Below are positions 13,811 to 22,523 of a stretch of DNA of 64,000 nucleotides, piece after piece. The translations under genes were made by a program, and so were the position numbers. The notes under the pieces were generated by a model, which searched no databases, was not told the origin of the DNA, and saw only the letters and a list, made by a program, of their open reading frames with translations. Origin of the DNA: Bacillota bacterium (lineage in GTDB: Bacteria > Bacillota > Clostridia > Acetivibrionales > DTU013); NCBI GenBank assembly GCA_023433505.1, contig JAEZCO010000004.1:1-64000 (forward strand), read 5' to 3'. How positions within the stretch are numbered: position 1 is the stretch's first letter; each line of letters begins with the position of its first letter.

Positions 13811-15505
13811 ATGACATTTACTATATTAATGTTTTCCATTTTACTATTCTTTGTTATATTTGATTTGTTTAGCAGAAAGAAAATGAATAAAAAACTTAAA
13901 GAAATGATTGCCGGCAGTTGGGCCGAAATACCCGGAGAAACGCTGACTGAAAGGGATGTATCTTCCATTTCAAGCTATTATACCAATCGGCGGACGCATT
14001 GCTCCAGTGGAATTGATATCGACGACATTACGTGGAACGATCTTGAAATGAATAAGATTTTTCATAGAATAAACAATACTCTTTCAACCGTCGGGGAAGA
14101 GTATCTGTATAATCTTTTGCGCCACCCTGCTTCAGAGAGCGAATTGCGGGAAAGGAGGCGCCTGTGTAATTTGTTTCAAAAAGAAGAAACCCTCAGGGGA
14201 AAACTGCAATTTTTATTAGCCAGGCTTGGTAAGACAAGATGTCTGGATATTACGGATTATTTATATGGCAATGAGGCCAGGTACAAGAATAAATTGCTGT
14301 ATTATCTGTTGGCTGGAGTATTACTGTTTTCTACGGCGTTTATGGTATTGGTCAATATAAAAATAGGGGCTGCCGCTCTGGCATTGTCACTGATAACCAA
14401 TGCAACTGTATATTACAGGATTAAAAATACCTTTGAATACAGGTTTATGCCTCTAAGCTACATTATTCAAATGATCGGCACTGCAAATAAACTAATGAAG
14501 CTTGAAATACCTGAACTGCAGGCATACCGGACAAAGCTTTCCAGGGCCTTAGGGAAAGCAGGAAAAATCGGCAGAAAGGGTTTCGGCTTGTTGACCAAAG
14601 CGCAGAATCCCATCACTGAATATGTGAAATCATTATTGTTTGCCGAGCTGATTGTATTTGAAAACTGTCATAACTGGGTGATCGAATACCGGGATGAGAT
14701 AAAAGAAATCTATGAGACTCTGGGTTACCTGGATTCAATGATCTCGGCCGCATCTTTCAAAGAGTGCTTGGACATCTGCTGCGAGCCGGAATTTATCAGC
14801 GATCCTGAGGGGAGAATACGGATAAACTCGGTGGATATATATCATCCTTTAATTAGCGAGCCGGCTACAAATACCTACAGCTTTGATCAGCCTGTTCTTA
14901 TTACAGGGTCAAACGCATCAGGAAAATCAACGTTTCTAAAGTCTGTTGCAATCAATGCCATACTAGCGCAGACCATAGCTACCTGTACGGCAAGAGAGTT
15001 TCAAATGTCCAGGTGCAGTATATATACCTCCATGGCGTTAAAAGACAATCTCGAAAATCGTGAAAGTTATTTTGTAGTAGAGCTGAAATCTTTGAAAAGG
15101 ATAATCGATGCCGTAAACTCGGGGATACCCTGCCTATGCATTGTTGATGAGGTATTGCGAGGGACCAACACTGTAGAAAGGATAGCCGCTTCCTCAGAGG
15201 TATTGGCTTCGCTGGGGAATAAGAAATGCATATGTCTGGCTGCGACTCATGACATTGAATTGGCGTCAATACTTGAAGGAATCTATGAAAATCATCATTT
15301 CCGGGAGGAAGTAACCCAGGATAATCACATCATGTTTGATTATATCCTTTATCCGGGAGTAAGCGATACCATGAATGCCTTGAAACTGCTGAAAATAATG
15401 GGATATGACAGCCGTATCGTCAATAAGGCCAGGGCCCGGTCCGACAAATTTTTACGGGAAGGGGTGTGGGAAAAGGTCAGTTCTTTGGAAGGACGGAAGT
15501 CATAG
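13811..15505 (+). CDS. membrane-anchored MutS-like ATPase
   Basis: 564 residues. An N-terminal membrane helix (residues 4-22) and a hydrophobic hairpin near 164-204 anchor the protein, then a MutS core/clamp-like helical region leads to the MutS ATPase domain. Walker A is GSNASGKST (near 367), Walker B is CLCIVDEVLRGTN, and AATHDIEL is the switch histidine region. There is no mismatch-recognition or Smr domain. This architecture belongs to the transmembrane MutS-like subfamily whose role is not established. AAAGGAGATGTGAG precedes the ATG. It is the only large gene in its unit. Confidence 0.85.
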   Translation: MTFTILMFSILLFFVIFDLFSRKKMNKKLKEMIAGSWAEIPGETLTERDVSSISSYYTNRRTHCSSGIDIDDITWNDLEMNKIFHRINNTLSTVGEEYLYNLLRHPASESELRERRRLCNLFQKEETLRGKLQFLLARLGKTRCLDITDYLYGNEARYKNKLLYYLLAGVLLFSTAFMVLVNIKIGAAALALSLITNATVYYRIKNTFEYRFMPLSYIIQMIGTANKLMKLEIPELQAYRTKLSRALGKAGKIGRKGFGLLTKAQNPITEYVKSLLFAELIVFENCHNWVIEYRDEIKEIYETLGYLDSMISAASFKECLDICCEPEFISDPEGRIRINSVDIYHPLISEPATNTYSFDQPVLITGSNASGKSTFLKSVAINAILAQTIATCTAREFQMSRCSIYTSMALKDNLENRESYFVVELKSLKRIIDAVNSGIPCLCIVDEVLRGTNTVERIAASSEVLASLGNKKCICLAATHDIELASILEGIYENHHFREEVTQDNHIMFDYILYPGVSDTMNALKLLKIMGYDSRIVNKARARSDKFLREGVWEKVSSLEGRKS

Positions 15506-15646
15506 CTGGACGCCATAAGCAAGAGACCATGCTTCCATCAATTGTAAATGCAGACGCTTCAAATTTTTATGGCAGTATGCACCAACCCGTCTGTCTCTGC
15601 TGTGAAACTCTCCTGAGTTTTACACTGGGGTGTGTTAAGCACGTCT

Positions 15647-15684
15647 GTCATAGCGAGCGCAACGCAGTGGAGCGCGGCAATCTC
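15647..15684. repeat. interspersed repeat (GTCATTGCGAGCGCAACGCAG type)
   Basis: GTCATAGCGAGCGCAACGCA continues to GCGCGGCAATCTC. It belongs to the same common extragenic family as the copies at 10090, 59965 and 60223. It lies in the 400-base gap after the MutS-like gene, which otherwise holds only the terminator at 15795. Confidence 0.65.
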
Positions 15685-15794
15685 AAAAGGCAATATTGTC
15701 AAGGAAGCATCTTGTAAATAGATGAGTTTGCCGCACAAAAAAGGAGCTCTCCCAAAACAATCTGCCATCCAGAGCGAAAAAGAGGATCCTGCAT

Positions 15795-15827
15795 TCAAAA
15801 AAAACGGGCAATTGCCCGTTTTTTTGA
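15795..15827. terminator. bidirectional terminator
   Basis: ACGGGCAATTGCCCGT is a perfect palindrome flanked by an A run on the left and a T run on the right. It lies between the convergent MutS-like gene and the coiled-coil exported protein, so it can serve both. Confidence 0.9.
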
Positions 15828-15910
15828 AGCTTCCTCGACCATTTTACGGTTTCGGAATGACAGCTTTTATTTTGAGACAGCCCCCTCTTTTCCCCGGGTA
15901 TTCCGAAAGG

Positions 15911-16408
15911 TTAAATTACCCCTACGTTTTTTAAGTCATTAATAACTTTGTTCAAAGAGTCAATCCGGGTATTCTGGACGGAGAGAATTTCGTCCAGGGC
16001 CGCTTTATAAGCTTCGGCGTCCTTATTTCTCCGGGCAACCCTCAGATCGACGGATTCCTTGAATATGTCGCCCTTGGTCTCCACAAGCAGCTTCTTATCC
16101 GCTACAAGAAGGTCAACAGACTGCTTGAGCGCATCAATCTGCTCTTGTGTAATATCCTCCTCGCTTTTCAACAGGTCTTTCACCCTTTGCTTGGCTTCCT
16201 TATACAGAGAGGCTGCTTCCTGCCTTAATTTGGAAAGCTCTTCCCTGTTTGCCTTTATGGTGTCAAGCTGGGTTTTATATTCTGCCTTAAAGTCCTTTAT
16301 TCCGCTTAATTTCGCCTGCCTGTCAGCCTTTACTGTTCCTTCGGCATATGCCATGGTTCCTGTAAGCAGTAATCCTGCAACAATGATCAGAGCAAGTAAT
16401 TTTTTCAT
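15911..16408 (-). CDS. exported coiled-coil protein
   Basis: 165 residues with a textbook signal peptide (MKKLLALIIVAGLLLTGTMA, cleavage after AYA). The mature part is almost all helix with heptad-like charged repeats, rich in Lys, Glu, Leu and Asp, and has no cysteine. It should act outside the membrane. The function is unknown. GGAAGGGGAT lies before the ATG. It follows the lipoprotein gene by about 30 bases on the same strand and is probably cotranscribed with it, which makes both candidates for targets or partners of the adjacent two-component system. Confidence 0.75.
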   Translation of the reverse strand: MKKLLALIIVAGLLLTGTMAYAEGTVKADRQAKLSGIKDFKAEYKTQLDTIKANREELSKLRQEAASLYKEAKQRVKDLLKSEEDITQEQIDALKQSVDLLVADKKLLVETKGDIFKESVDLRVARRNKDAEAYKAALDEILSVQNTRIDSLNKVINDLKNVGVI

Positions 16409-16440
16409 AAAAATCCCCTTCCTTTCAGCTTATTTTGAAG

Positions 16441-16830
16441 CTATTCAAGATCCGAATCCTTCAGATCCTCCAATTCGTCCATACTTTTAAACAATTCATC
16501 CAGTTTCTTGTCCATTTCCTTTAATATTGCAGCCTTATCTACGCTTGCAACGACATTGTCCGATTTTGCCACAATACCGGTGTCGGTTTTGGACTTATTA
16601 TCCGCTTTGTCGGTACTTTTGGCATCTGTATAGGTATCATCTGCCAAGGTACCGTCCTGCTGAGCTTCACTGCTTTGTGCCTCACTGGCGTCCGCCGTGG
16701 ATTCAATCACGGTGCTTTCCGTCTGTGTTCCCCTGTCCGAACCGGGGGAGAGACTGTCCTGTTTCTGACCGCAAGCAGTAAAAGTTAACAACAGACCGGA
16801 TAGTATTAATGTTGCAAAGGCCCTTTTCAT
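16441..16830 (-). CDS. putative lipoprotein
   Basis: About 129 residues. The signal peptide ends in a lipobox-like LTFTAC, so Cys near position 20 should be lipidated. The mature protein is Ser/Thr/Asp-rich and low in complexity (a linker to about residue 85), ending in an acidic helix (KEMDKKLDELFKSMDELEDL). ATG at 16830 has GGAGGGCAGT upstream; a longer frame to 16914 adds residues overlapping promoter-like repeats and is rejected. It is likely an envelope sensor or accessory protein, by position between the histidine kinase gene and the coiled-coil gene. Confidence 0.7.
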   Translation of the reverse strand: MKRAFATLILSGLLLTFTACGQKQDSLSPGSDRGTQTESTVIESTADASEAQSSEAQQDGTLADDTYTDAKSTDKADNKSKTDTGIVAKSDNVVASVDKAAILKEMDKKLDELFKSMDELEDLKDSDLE

Positions 16831-16868
16831 ACTGCCCTCCTTTCGTTCAACCTGTAATCTCACCGATC

Positions 16869-16936
16869 CTGTAATTACAGAGTAAACCCCAAATGTAAAC
16901 CGCAAATACGGCAAATTGTAAAAAGATTGTAAAAAT
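16869..16936 (-). promoter_or_regulatory. direct repeats upstream of the lipoprotein gene, candidate response-regulator sites
   Basis: Two 11-bp direct repeats, ATTGTAAAAAG and ATTGTAAAAAT, adjoin at 16915-16936. A looser GTAAAC pair about 13 bases apart lies at 16882-16901, and CTGTAATTACAG is a perfect palindrome at 16869-16880. Tandem repeats at one helical turn are the usual layout for OmpR-type regulators, so the neighbouring regulator may control the lipoprotein/coiled-coil unit. This is inference from spacing. Confidence 0.45.
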
Positions 16937-16941
16937 TCTTT

Positions 16942-18354
16942 CTATACCTTCGGAAGTTCAAACATGATTTCCGTACCCTTTCCGGCCTCACTGGAAGCCC
17001 GGATACTCCCGCCGTGCAGTTCCACCAGGCTTTTGGCGATATTCAGGCCCAGGCCGGTTCCGCCCTTTGCAGATTGCCGGGACTTGTCCACCCGGTAGAA
17101 TTTTTCAAAAATAAAGGGCAGATCCTCCGGAGGTATTCCTATTCCATTATCGGAAACAGTAAAACGCATTTTTTGATCAGACTCCTCAATACGGACGCTG
17201 ATCCTGCCGTCAATGGGAGAGTACTGGACGGCATTGCCGATAATATTTGTCAGTATCTGCTGTAGCTTATCCCTATCGGCGGAGACTACTGCCGAATCGT
17301 CACACTGCAAAGAGAAGCCGATCCTCTTTTCATCCGATAAGCTTTTAACGCTGTCAATAACAGAATTTACAACCTCATATGCCTTCAGCCTTTCTTTGGA
17401 TAGAGCCATGCTGCCGGACTGTATTTTTGCAAGCTGAAGGATATCGCTTGTCAGGCGCGTCAGGCGGTTTGTCTCAGACTGGATGATGGTGAGGTATTTC
17501 CTGGTGTCCTCAGGCTTCACCAGCCCGTCCAGCATCCCCTCCACAAAGCCGTTTATGGAGGTCAGAGGGGTTCTCAGATCGTGGGAGACATTGGCGATGA
17601 AATCCTTTCGCATTTTTTCCGTCTCAAGGAGCTTGTGCTTCATGTCGTTGAAGGTCCCCGAAAGACGGCCCACTTCATCGCGGCTTTTCACCGGAAGGTC
17701 CGGTACATTTTCACCGGCGGCCAGCTTCATTGCGGCTTTTTCTATTTCCTTCACCGGCTGGGAAATCCGAAGAGAGTTCAAATAGATGACGATACTGCCG
17801 GAGATCATAAAAATCAGCGCCGTAAGCCAGATTACAAGGTTGATCTGTGCAATATTGTTTGTTACACGGCTCACCGGCGAAAAAAGCAAGACTGCGCCTT
17901 CAATGTCACTGCCGGTTTTCCAGGGCACGCCGGTAAAAACCATATACGTATCAAATTTATCGGAATACTGATTCCGGCGGAAGACGGCTTTTCCGTCCAG
18001 GATTTTTTTAAGATCGTCCAGCAGATAGCTCTCCTCGAGACCTTCCCCGATTTTAAGCGTCTGGGGAGAGCTCAGCGATTTTTTATCCAGTTTGACGAGA
18101 TAGATTTTGGAATCCGTGATGAAGCCCAGGGAATCCAAGGTGGACTCAAGCTCCTTCATGGATATTTTGTCTTCATAATAGTCGTTGGCACTTTGATTGA
18201 TCTTGTGGGCCGCATTTTCCAGATTGGCCTGCTTTTCACTGAAAATATACCTGCTGTAGAGGATGGAAAGAATAAGGGACAAGGTGGCGATGACCGCGAT
18301 AAAAATGGTTAAATAGGTGACCAGCAGATTTTTAAAGATTGATTTGAACATCAC
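16942..18354 (-). CDS. sensor histidine kinase (HAMP, HisKA, HATPase)
   Basis: 470 residues: a membrane helix near 10-32, an extracellular sensing region to about 168, a second helix, HAMP linker (PVKEIEKAAMKLAAGE), and a dimerisation/phosphoacceptor domain with FIANVSHDLRTPLTS. The N box (NIIGNAVQYSP), G1 (VSDNGIGIPP), F box (FIFEKFYR) and G2 (GTGLGLNIAKSL) are all intact, so it should be an active kinase. It overlaps the response regulator gene by four bases. The stimulus is not evident; the downstream exported proteins suggest envelope stress. Confidence 0.95.
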   Translation of the reverse strand: MMFKSIFKNLLVTYLTIFIAVIATLSLILSILYSRYIFSEKQANLENAAHKINQSANDYYEDKISMKELESTLDSLGFITDSKIYLVKLDKKSLSSPQTLKIGEGLEESYLLDDLKKILDGKAVFRRNQYSDKFDTYMVFTGVPWKTGSDIEGAVLLFSPVSRVTNNIAQINLVIWLTALIFMISGSIVIYLNSLRISQPVKEIEKAAMKLAAGENVPDLPVKSRDEVGRLSGTFNDMKHKLLETEKMRKDFIANVSHDLRTPLTSINGFVEGMLDGLVKPEDTRKYLTIIQSETNRLTRLTSDILQLAKIQSGSMALSKERLKAYEVVNSVIDSVKSLSDEKRIGFSLQCDDSAVVSADRDKLQQILTNIIGNAVQYSPIDGRISVRIEESDQKMRFTVSDNGIGIPPEDLPFIFEKFYRVDKSRQSAKGGTGLGLNIAKSLVELHGGSIRASSEAGKGTEIMFELPKV

Positions 18355-19052
18355 TTTACCTCAAACTTATAGCCAACACCCCAGATGGTCCTGATTTTCC
18401 AGCTTGCTCCGCTGTCATCCAGCTTTTCTCTGAGGCTTTTCACGTGTACGTCGACAGTCCTTGTGTCCCCGGTGAATTCGTAGTTCCAGACCTTGTCAAG
18501 GAGCTGGTCCCTTGAAAAAACCATATTCCTGTTTTGTATCAAGAAGTACAGCAGCTTCATTTCTTTCGGCTTTAAATCAATGAGGACTCCGTTATTATGA
18601 ACCTCATAGCTATTAATATCCACTTTAAGGCCGTCTATTATAAAAACGCCTTCCTGGGCTGCGGGCCGGGGCTGGGGCTCTATGACTGTCCGTTCCCTCA
18701 GCCTTGCGTTTATCCGGGATATCAGCTCCCTCGGCTGAAAGGGTTTGACCACATAATCGTCGGCGCCGGAATCAAAGCCCTGAAGCTTGTCCTCCAGCAT
18801 ATCCCGGGCGGTTATCATGATCACCGGGATGGAATAGCTCATTTTTATCATCCTGCAGACTTCCCAGCCATTGATCAAAGGCAGCATGATATCCAGCAAA
18901 ACGAGATCGACCTTGTTCTCCTTCAACATCGTCAATACAGCGCTGCCATCATGGCAAAAGAGCAACGTGAAACTGGCGTCTGTAAGATAAAGCTTAAGAA
19001 GCTCGCAGATGCTAAGGTCGTCATCCGCTACCAATATAGTTTTGCCGTTCAT
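18351..19052 (-). CDS. OmpR-family response regulator
   Basis: 233 residues. The receiver domain has the acidic pair (ADDD), phosphoacceptor Asp in LVLLDIMLP (near residue 54), Thr in MITARD and Lys in VVKPFQP. The C-terminal winged helix (KEMKLLYFLIQNRNMVFSRDQLLDKVW, shown here in parts as KEMKLLYFL and SRDQLLDKVW) ends in the GVGYKF wing. It is the first gene of the regulator-kinase pair. AGGAGGTGCAGCAGC precedes the ATG. Confidence 0.95.
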   Translation of the reverse strand: MNGKTILVADDDLSICELLKLYLTDASFTLLFCHDGSAVLTMLKENKVDLVLLDIMLPLINGWEVCRMIKMSYSIPVIMITARDMLEDKLQGFDSGADDYVVKPFQPRELISRINARLRERTVIEPQPRPAAQEGVFIIDGLKVDINSYEVHNNGVLIDLKPKEMKLLYFLIQNRNMVFSRDQLLDKVWNYEFTGDTRTVDVHVKSLREKLDDSGASWKIRTIWGVGYKFEVK

Positions 19053-19153
19053 GCTGCTGCACCTCCTGTTGCAGTATTAGCAATTTCTGCTACCGCCACA
19101 TCGCTGTCATTCCTAGATGACAGCGATGTTTGGAAAATGGTTCCCCGAATTGC

Positions 19154-21385
19154 TCAATCCTCTCGATTTTCCTCAAATTCCGGCTTGAGAATCAACACAG
19201 CTAGGGGAGGCACCCTCAAGGTCAGCGAGTAGGGTTTGCCGTGGAAAGCGCTTTGTTCGGCTCTTACTCCGCCCAGGTTGCCGACGTTGCTGCCGCCGTA
19301 AATTTCAGAATCGCTGTTGAGAATTTCACTGTAGAAGACATCAAAGGGCGCTCCGACCCTGTAATTTTCATAGACCACCGGTGTGAAGTTGCATACTATC
19401 ACAAGGGTATCATGCCAATCCTTGCCCTTGCGCATAAAAGATACCACACTATGGTCGCTGTCATTGCAGTCGATCCATTCAAAGCCGTCAAAGCTGAAAT
19501 CCACCTGGTGAAGAGCTTTTTCCCCGATGTATAGCCTGTTCAAATCCTTGACAAACCGCTGCAGCTTTCTGTGCATGTCATAGTCAAGCAGGTGCCAGTC
19601 AAGGCTTTTCCTGTAATCCCATTCGATAAACTGGCCGAATTCTCCGCCCATGAACAGCAGCTTTTTGCCCGGATGTCCGTACATATACCCGTAGCTTACC
19701 CTGAGTCCGGCAAATTTTTGCCAGTAATCCCCCGGCATTTTGCTGATCATGGAGCATTTGCCATGAACGACTTCATCATGGGACAAGACGTTGATAAAGT
19801 TTTCCGACATGGCATACATAATGGAGAAGGTCAGGTTGTTATGGTGGTATTTCCGGTAGATGGGGTCCATGCTGATGTACCGGAGATAATCGTTCATCCA
19901 GCCCATGTTCCATTTGAAGGAAAAGCCCAGGCCGCCTACATAGGGAGGCTTGGAAACCAAAGCCCAGGAGGTGGATTCCTCGGCGATCATCATGATTCCC
20001 GGAAAGTACTTGTAAACCGTAGTATTGAGCTGGCGTATAAAATCAATGGCGCCGATATTTTCCTTGCCCCCGTATTTGTTGGGAATCCATTGGCCCTGCT
20101 TCTTGCCGTAGTCCAGGTATAGCATGGAAGCCACCGCATCGACGCGAAGACCGTCGATATGGTATTTTTCAAACCAGAACACAGCATTGGAAACAAGAAA
20201 ATTCCGGACCTCGTTCCTGTCAAAGTTAAAAATATGGGTGCCCCAGTCGGGGTGCTCACCCTGCCGCACATCTGCATGCTCATAAAGCGCCGTACCGTCG
20301 AATCTTGCCAGACCGTGGGCATCCTTGGGGAAGTGCGCCGGGACCCAGTCAATAATGACGCCGAGCCTGTTTTGGTGGCATTGATCCACGAGATACATGA
20401 AGTCTTCGGGCTTGCCATAGCGGCTGGTTACGGAATAGTAGCCGGTAACCTGATAGCCCCAGGAGCCGTCAAAGGGATGTTCGGCCACAGGCATGAATTC
20501 AATGTGGGTATAGCCCATTTCCACAACATACTTTACCAGCCTGTCTGCCATTTCCCTGTAGGTGAGAAACCGGGCGTCCTCTTCCGGTATCCTTGACCAG
20601 GAACCGGGGTGGACTTCATAAATGGCCACAGGTTTTTCGAATAGATTGATCGAATCCCTTTCTTTAATCCATTCTGCGTCCTGCCACTCATAGCGGTTTA
20701 TGTCATAAACGATGGAAGCGGTTTCCGGCCGCAGTTCCGAATAAAAAGCATAGGGATCTGATTTCCGATAGATTTCGCCGGTGCCGGTTTTGATCTCGAA
20801 TTTGTAGAGGTCTCCCGGACAGAGGCCGGGGATAAAAATCTCCCAAACGCCCGAGCTTCCCAGACAGCGCATGGGATGGCGCCTTCCGTCCCATTGGTTG
20901 AAATCGCCGGTAACACTGACGCGTTTGGCGCAGGGAGCCCAAACGGCAAAATGGGTTCCCTGGATATTGTTGATTGTCATCACATGGGCGCCCAGTTTTT
21001 CAAAAATTTTATGATGATTGCCTTCGTTAAAGAGATGAAGGTCGAAATCCGTCAGCACCGGAAGAAAGCAATAGGGATCATATACTGTAAAGGTGGTTTG
21101 AGTGGTGTCCGTAACTTCAAACTGGTACGTAAAAAAATCCGGCTGGTCTTTGACGATGACTTCAAAAAAACCGTCCTCATGGAGCTTTTCCATTTTATAG
21201 CGGCTGCCGTCGGCGGTGTTTATGACGTTTACGCTTTCCGCATGAGGGAAAAAGGCTCTAACGGCAAAATATTTGCGGCTAGGCTCCTTGCAGACGATGG
21301 GATGGATACCGAGAACCGAATAGGGGTCATGGCATTCGCCGCCGATCAAACGAAAAACCTCTTCTACCAATGCACTGGTTTTCAT
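19154..21385 (-). CDS. glgB: 1,4-alpha-glucan (glycogen) branching enzyme
   Basis: 743 residues, the expected length. The order is N-terminal carbohydrate-binding modules (HFAVWAPCAKRVSVTGDFNQWDG is the CBM48 core, given as WAPCAKRVSVTGDFN), then a GH13 barrel with VPAHFP, the nucleophile region DGLRVDAVASML, the acid/base MMIAEESTSW and the VLSHDEVVHGK histidine, then a C-terminal beta domain. It forms alpha-1,6 branches in glycogen. It is a single gene here, without other glg genes nearby. The start has AAGGAAATTG upstream. Confidence 0.97.
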   Translation of the reverse strand: MKTSALVEEVFRLIGGECHDPYSVLGIHPIVCKEPSRKYFAVRAFFPHAESVNVINTADGSRYKMEKLHEDGFFEVIVKDQPDFFTYQFEVTDTTQTTFTVYDPYCFLPVLTDFDLHLFNEGNHHKIFEKLGAHVMTINNIQGTHFAVWAPCAKRVSVTGDFNQWDGRRHPMRCLGSSGVWEIFIPGLCPGDLYKFEIKTGTGEIYRKSDPYAFYSELRPETASIVYDINRYEWQDAEWIKERDSINLFEKPVAIYEVHPGSWSRIPEEDARFLTYREMADRLVKYVVEMGYTHIEFMPVAEHPFDGSWGYQVTGYYSVTSRYGKPEDFMYLVDQCHQNRLGVIIDWVPAHFPKDAHGLARFDGTALYEHADVRQGEHPDWGTHIFNFDRNEVRNFLVSNAVFWFEKYHIDGLRVDAVASMLYLDYGKKQGQWIPNKYGGKENIGAIDFIRQLNTTVYKYFPGIMMIAEESTSWALVSKPPYVGGLGFSFKWNMGWMNDYLRYISMDPIYRKYHHNNLTFSIMYAMSENFINVLSHDEVVHGKCSMISKMPGDYWQKFAGLRVSYGYMYGHPGKKLLFMGGEFGQFIEWDYRKSLDWHLLDYDMHRKLQRFVKDLNRLYIGEKALHQVDFSFDGFEWIDCNDSDHSVVSFMRKGKDWHDTLVIVCNFTPVVYENYRVGAPFDVFYSEILNSDSEIYGGSNVGNLGGVRAEQSAFHGKPYSLTLRVPPLAVLILKPEFEENRED

Positions 21386-21660
21386 AGTTCAATTTCCTTC
21401 CTGTTTTATGTCATTGCATCCTTTTGCACACAAACCGGTGCACTGTCGCAGCTTATCCGTCAAACTATTAATTACCCTCTCTGCGGCATATTATTTATGA
21501 ATATTTTTTGCACCGGTATTCTAATTTTGTTTTTATTTTATCAATTGTATTGGGAAAACGAAATACCTATTGTGAAATTGTTTTTCAAAGACGGGTGTTA
21601 ATGGAGCGCAAATACTTATTTCACGACGCTTATGGATTGATATTGATTAAGCTTTATATA
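21386..21660. other. gene-free divergent region between glgB and the toxin-antitoxin pair
   Basis: AT-rich sequence with no supported gene. ACCGGTGCA at 21434 and its complement TGCACCGGT at 21509 form a 9-bp inverted repeat 66 bases apart, of unknown significance. It must hold the glgB promoter on one strand. Confidence 0.4.
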
Positions 21661-21683
21661 ATGTATATAATATATGTATACAT
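21661..21683 (+). promoter_or_regulatory. candidate antitoxin operator
   Basis: ATGTATA and TATACAT are separated by nine bases, 20 bases ahead of the antitoxin start, and TATAAT-like sequence overlaps. Ribbon-helix-helix antitoxins generally repress their own operon through such short inverted repeats. Confidence 0.4.
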
Positions 21684-21702
21684 CTATATGAGGAGCAAAT
21701 GT

Positions 21703-21957
21703 ATGGAAAGAACTCAGATCTATTTTGATAAGTCAGAAAAGGATAATTTGATGCGAGTCGCCAAAAAGAAGGGAAAAACCATGGCGGAAGTGGTACGGGA
21801 AGCTGTTGGCGAATATCTTGTCAAGGAGCAAACCTCCGTTTTAGACAAGCTGGCCAGTACCGGCGGAATCTGGCAGGACAGAAGCGATATAAAGGATTCG
21901 GACAGCTTTGTATCCGACATAAGAAGCAAATGGTTTGAGAAGAAGGAGGAAAAGTAA
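21703..21957 (+). CDS. ribbon-helix-helix antitoxin (VapB-like)
   Basis: 84 residues. The N terminus (MERTQIYFDKSEKDNLMRVA, then KTMAEVVREAVGEYL) is a ribbon-helix-helix DNA-binding domain. The C-terminal half, rich in Trp, Asp and Lys, is the expected toxin-binding tail. GAGGAGCAAATGT precedes the ATG; a longer frame to 21508 is untranslated AT-rich DNA. The stop overlaps the toxin start by one base. Confidence 0.88.
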   Translation: MERTQIYFDKSEKDNLMRVAKKKGKTMAEVVREAVGEYLVKEQTSVLDKLASTGGIWQDRSDIKDSDSFVSDIRSKWFEKKEEK

Positions 21958-22343
21958 TGCAGTCCTCTGCCTTAATTGATACAAATCTGCTTATTGACCA
22001 TTTACGAGGAAAATCCGCGGCTACCGATTTCTTGAAAGCATTGATCCTCGATGAGTGCAAGCTTATTTGCTCCGTAATCACACGAATTGAGCTTCTTGCG
22101 GGAATGCGTCCCAATGAAGATATGCAAATAAGAAGCTTATTGCAGATATTTGAAGAGGCACCTGTTGATCCCGCGGTGGCTGAACTTGCCGGCAAATATA
22201 TGAGCTTATTTATGAAAAGCCATAGTCTGACGGTGGGGGATGCGATTCTTGCGGCAACCGCAAGGAAACTGGGGATTACTCTTTACACTTTGAATTTAAA
22301 ACACTTCCCAATGACGGATATAGATATAGAAGCTCCATATTGA
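21957..22343 (+). CDS. PIN-domain ribonuclease toxin (VapC family)
   Basis: 128 residues. The PIN-domain acidic residues are present: Asp8 in ALIDTNLLIDHL, Glu in TRIELLAG, and Asp in VGDAILAATA with the following Asp/His-rich end. These coordinate Mg2+ for cleavage of RNA, often tRNA or rRNA in characterised VapC proteins. TAATG coupling to the antitoxin ensures that antitoxin is made first. The target is unknown. Confidence 0.9.
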   Translation: MQSSALIDTNLLIDHLRGKSAATDFLKALILDECKLICSVITRIELLAGMRPNEDMQIRSLLQIFEEAPVDPAVAELAGKYMSLFMKSHSLTVGDAILAATARKLGITLYTLNLKHFPMTDIDIEAPY

Positions 22344-22408
22344 ACTGACTATGGAATCTGATAAAAAATTCACATATACTTTTTTGTTGTAATATGGTAG
22401 AATATTTT

Positions 22409-22476
22409 CTGGTATTGAGCTTTAATACCAGGCTTTCGGCTAAGGCTGAAGCCTTAAATCGAGCGGGGCATCATAC
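22409..22476 (+). promoter_or_regulatory. structured 5' leader of the GGGtGRT operon
   Basis: Two hairpins follow a TAGAAT -10-like element (22398-22403): CTGGTATT/AATACCAG (22409-22431) and AGGCTT/AAGCCT (22430-22454), which share two bases and so may compete. A third GC-rich stretch, CGGGGCATCATACCTCCG, follows, then an AT run before the ribosome site. It does not match a riboswitch class I know. Confidence 0.45.
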
Positions 22477-22523
22477 CTCCGAGATTTTAATTTTTTAGTT
22501 TTATAGATGAAAGGGGTCAAATA

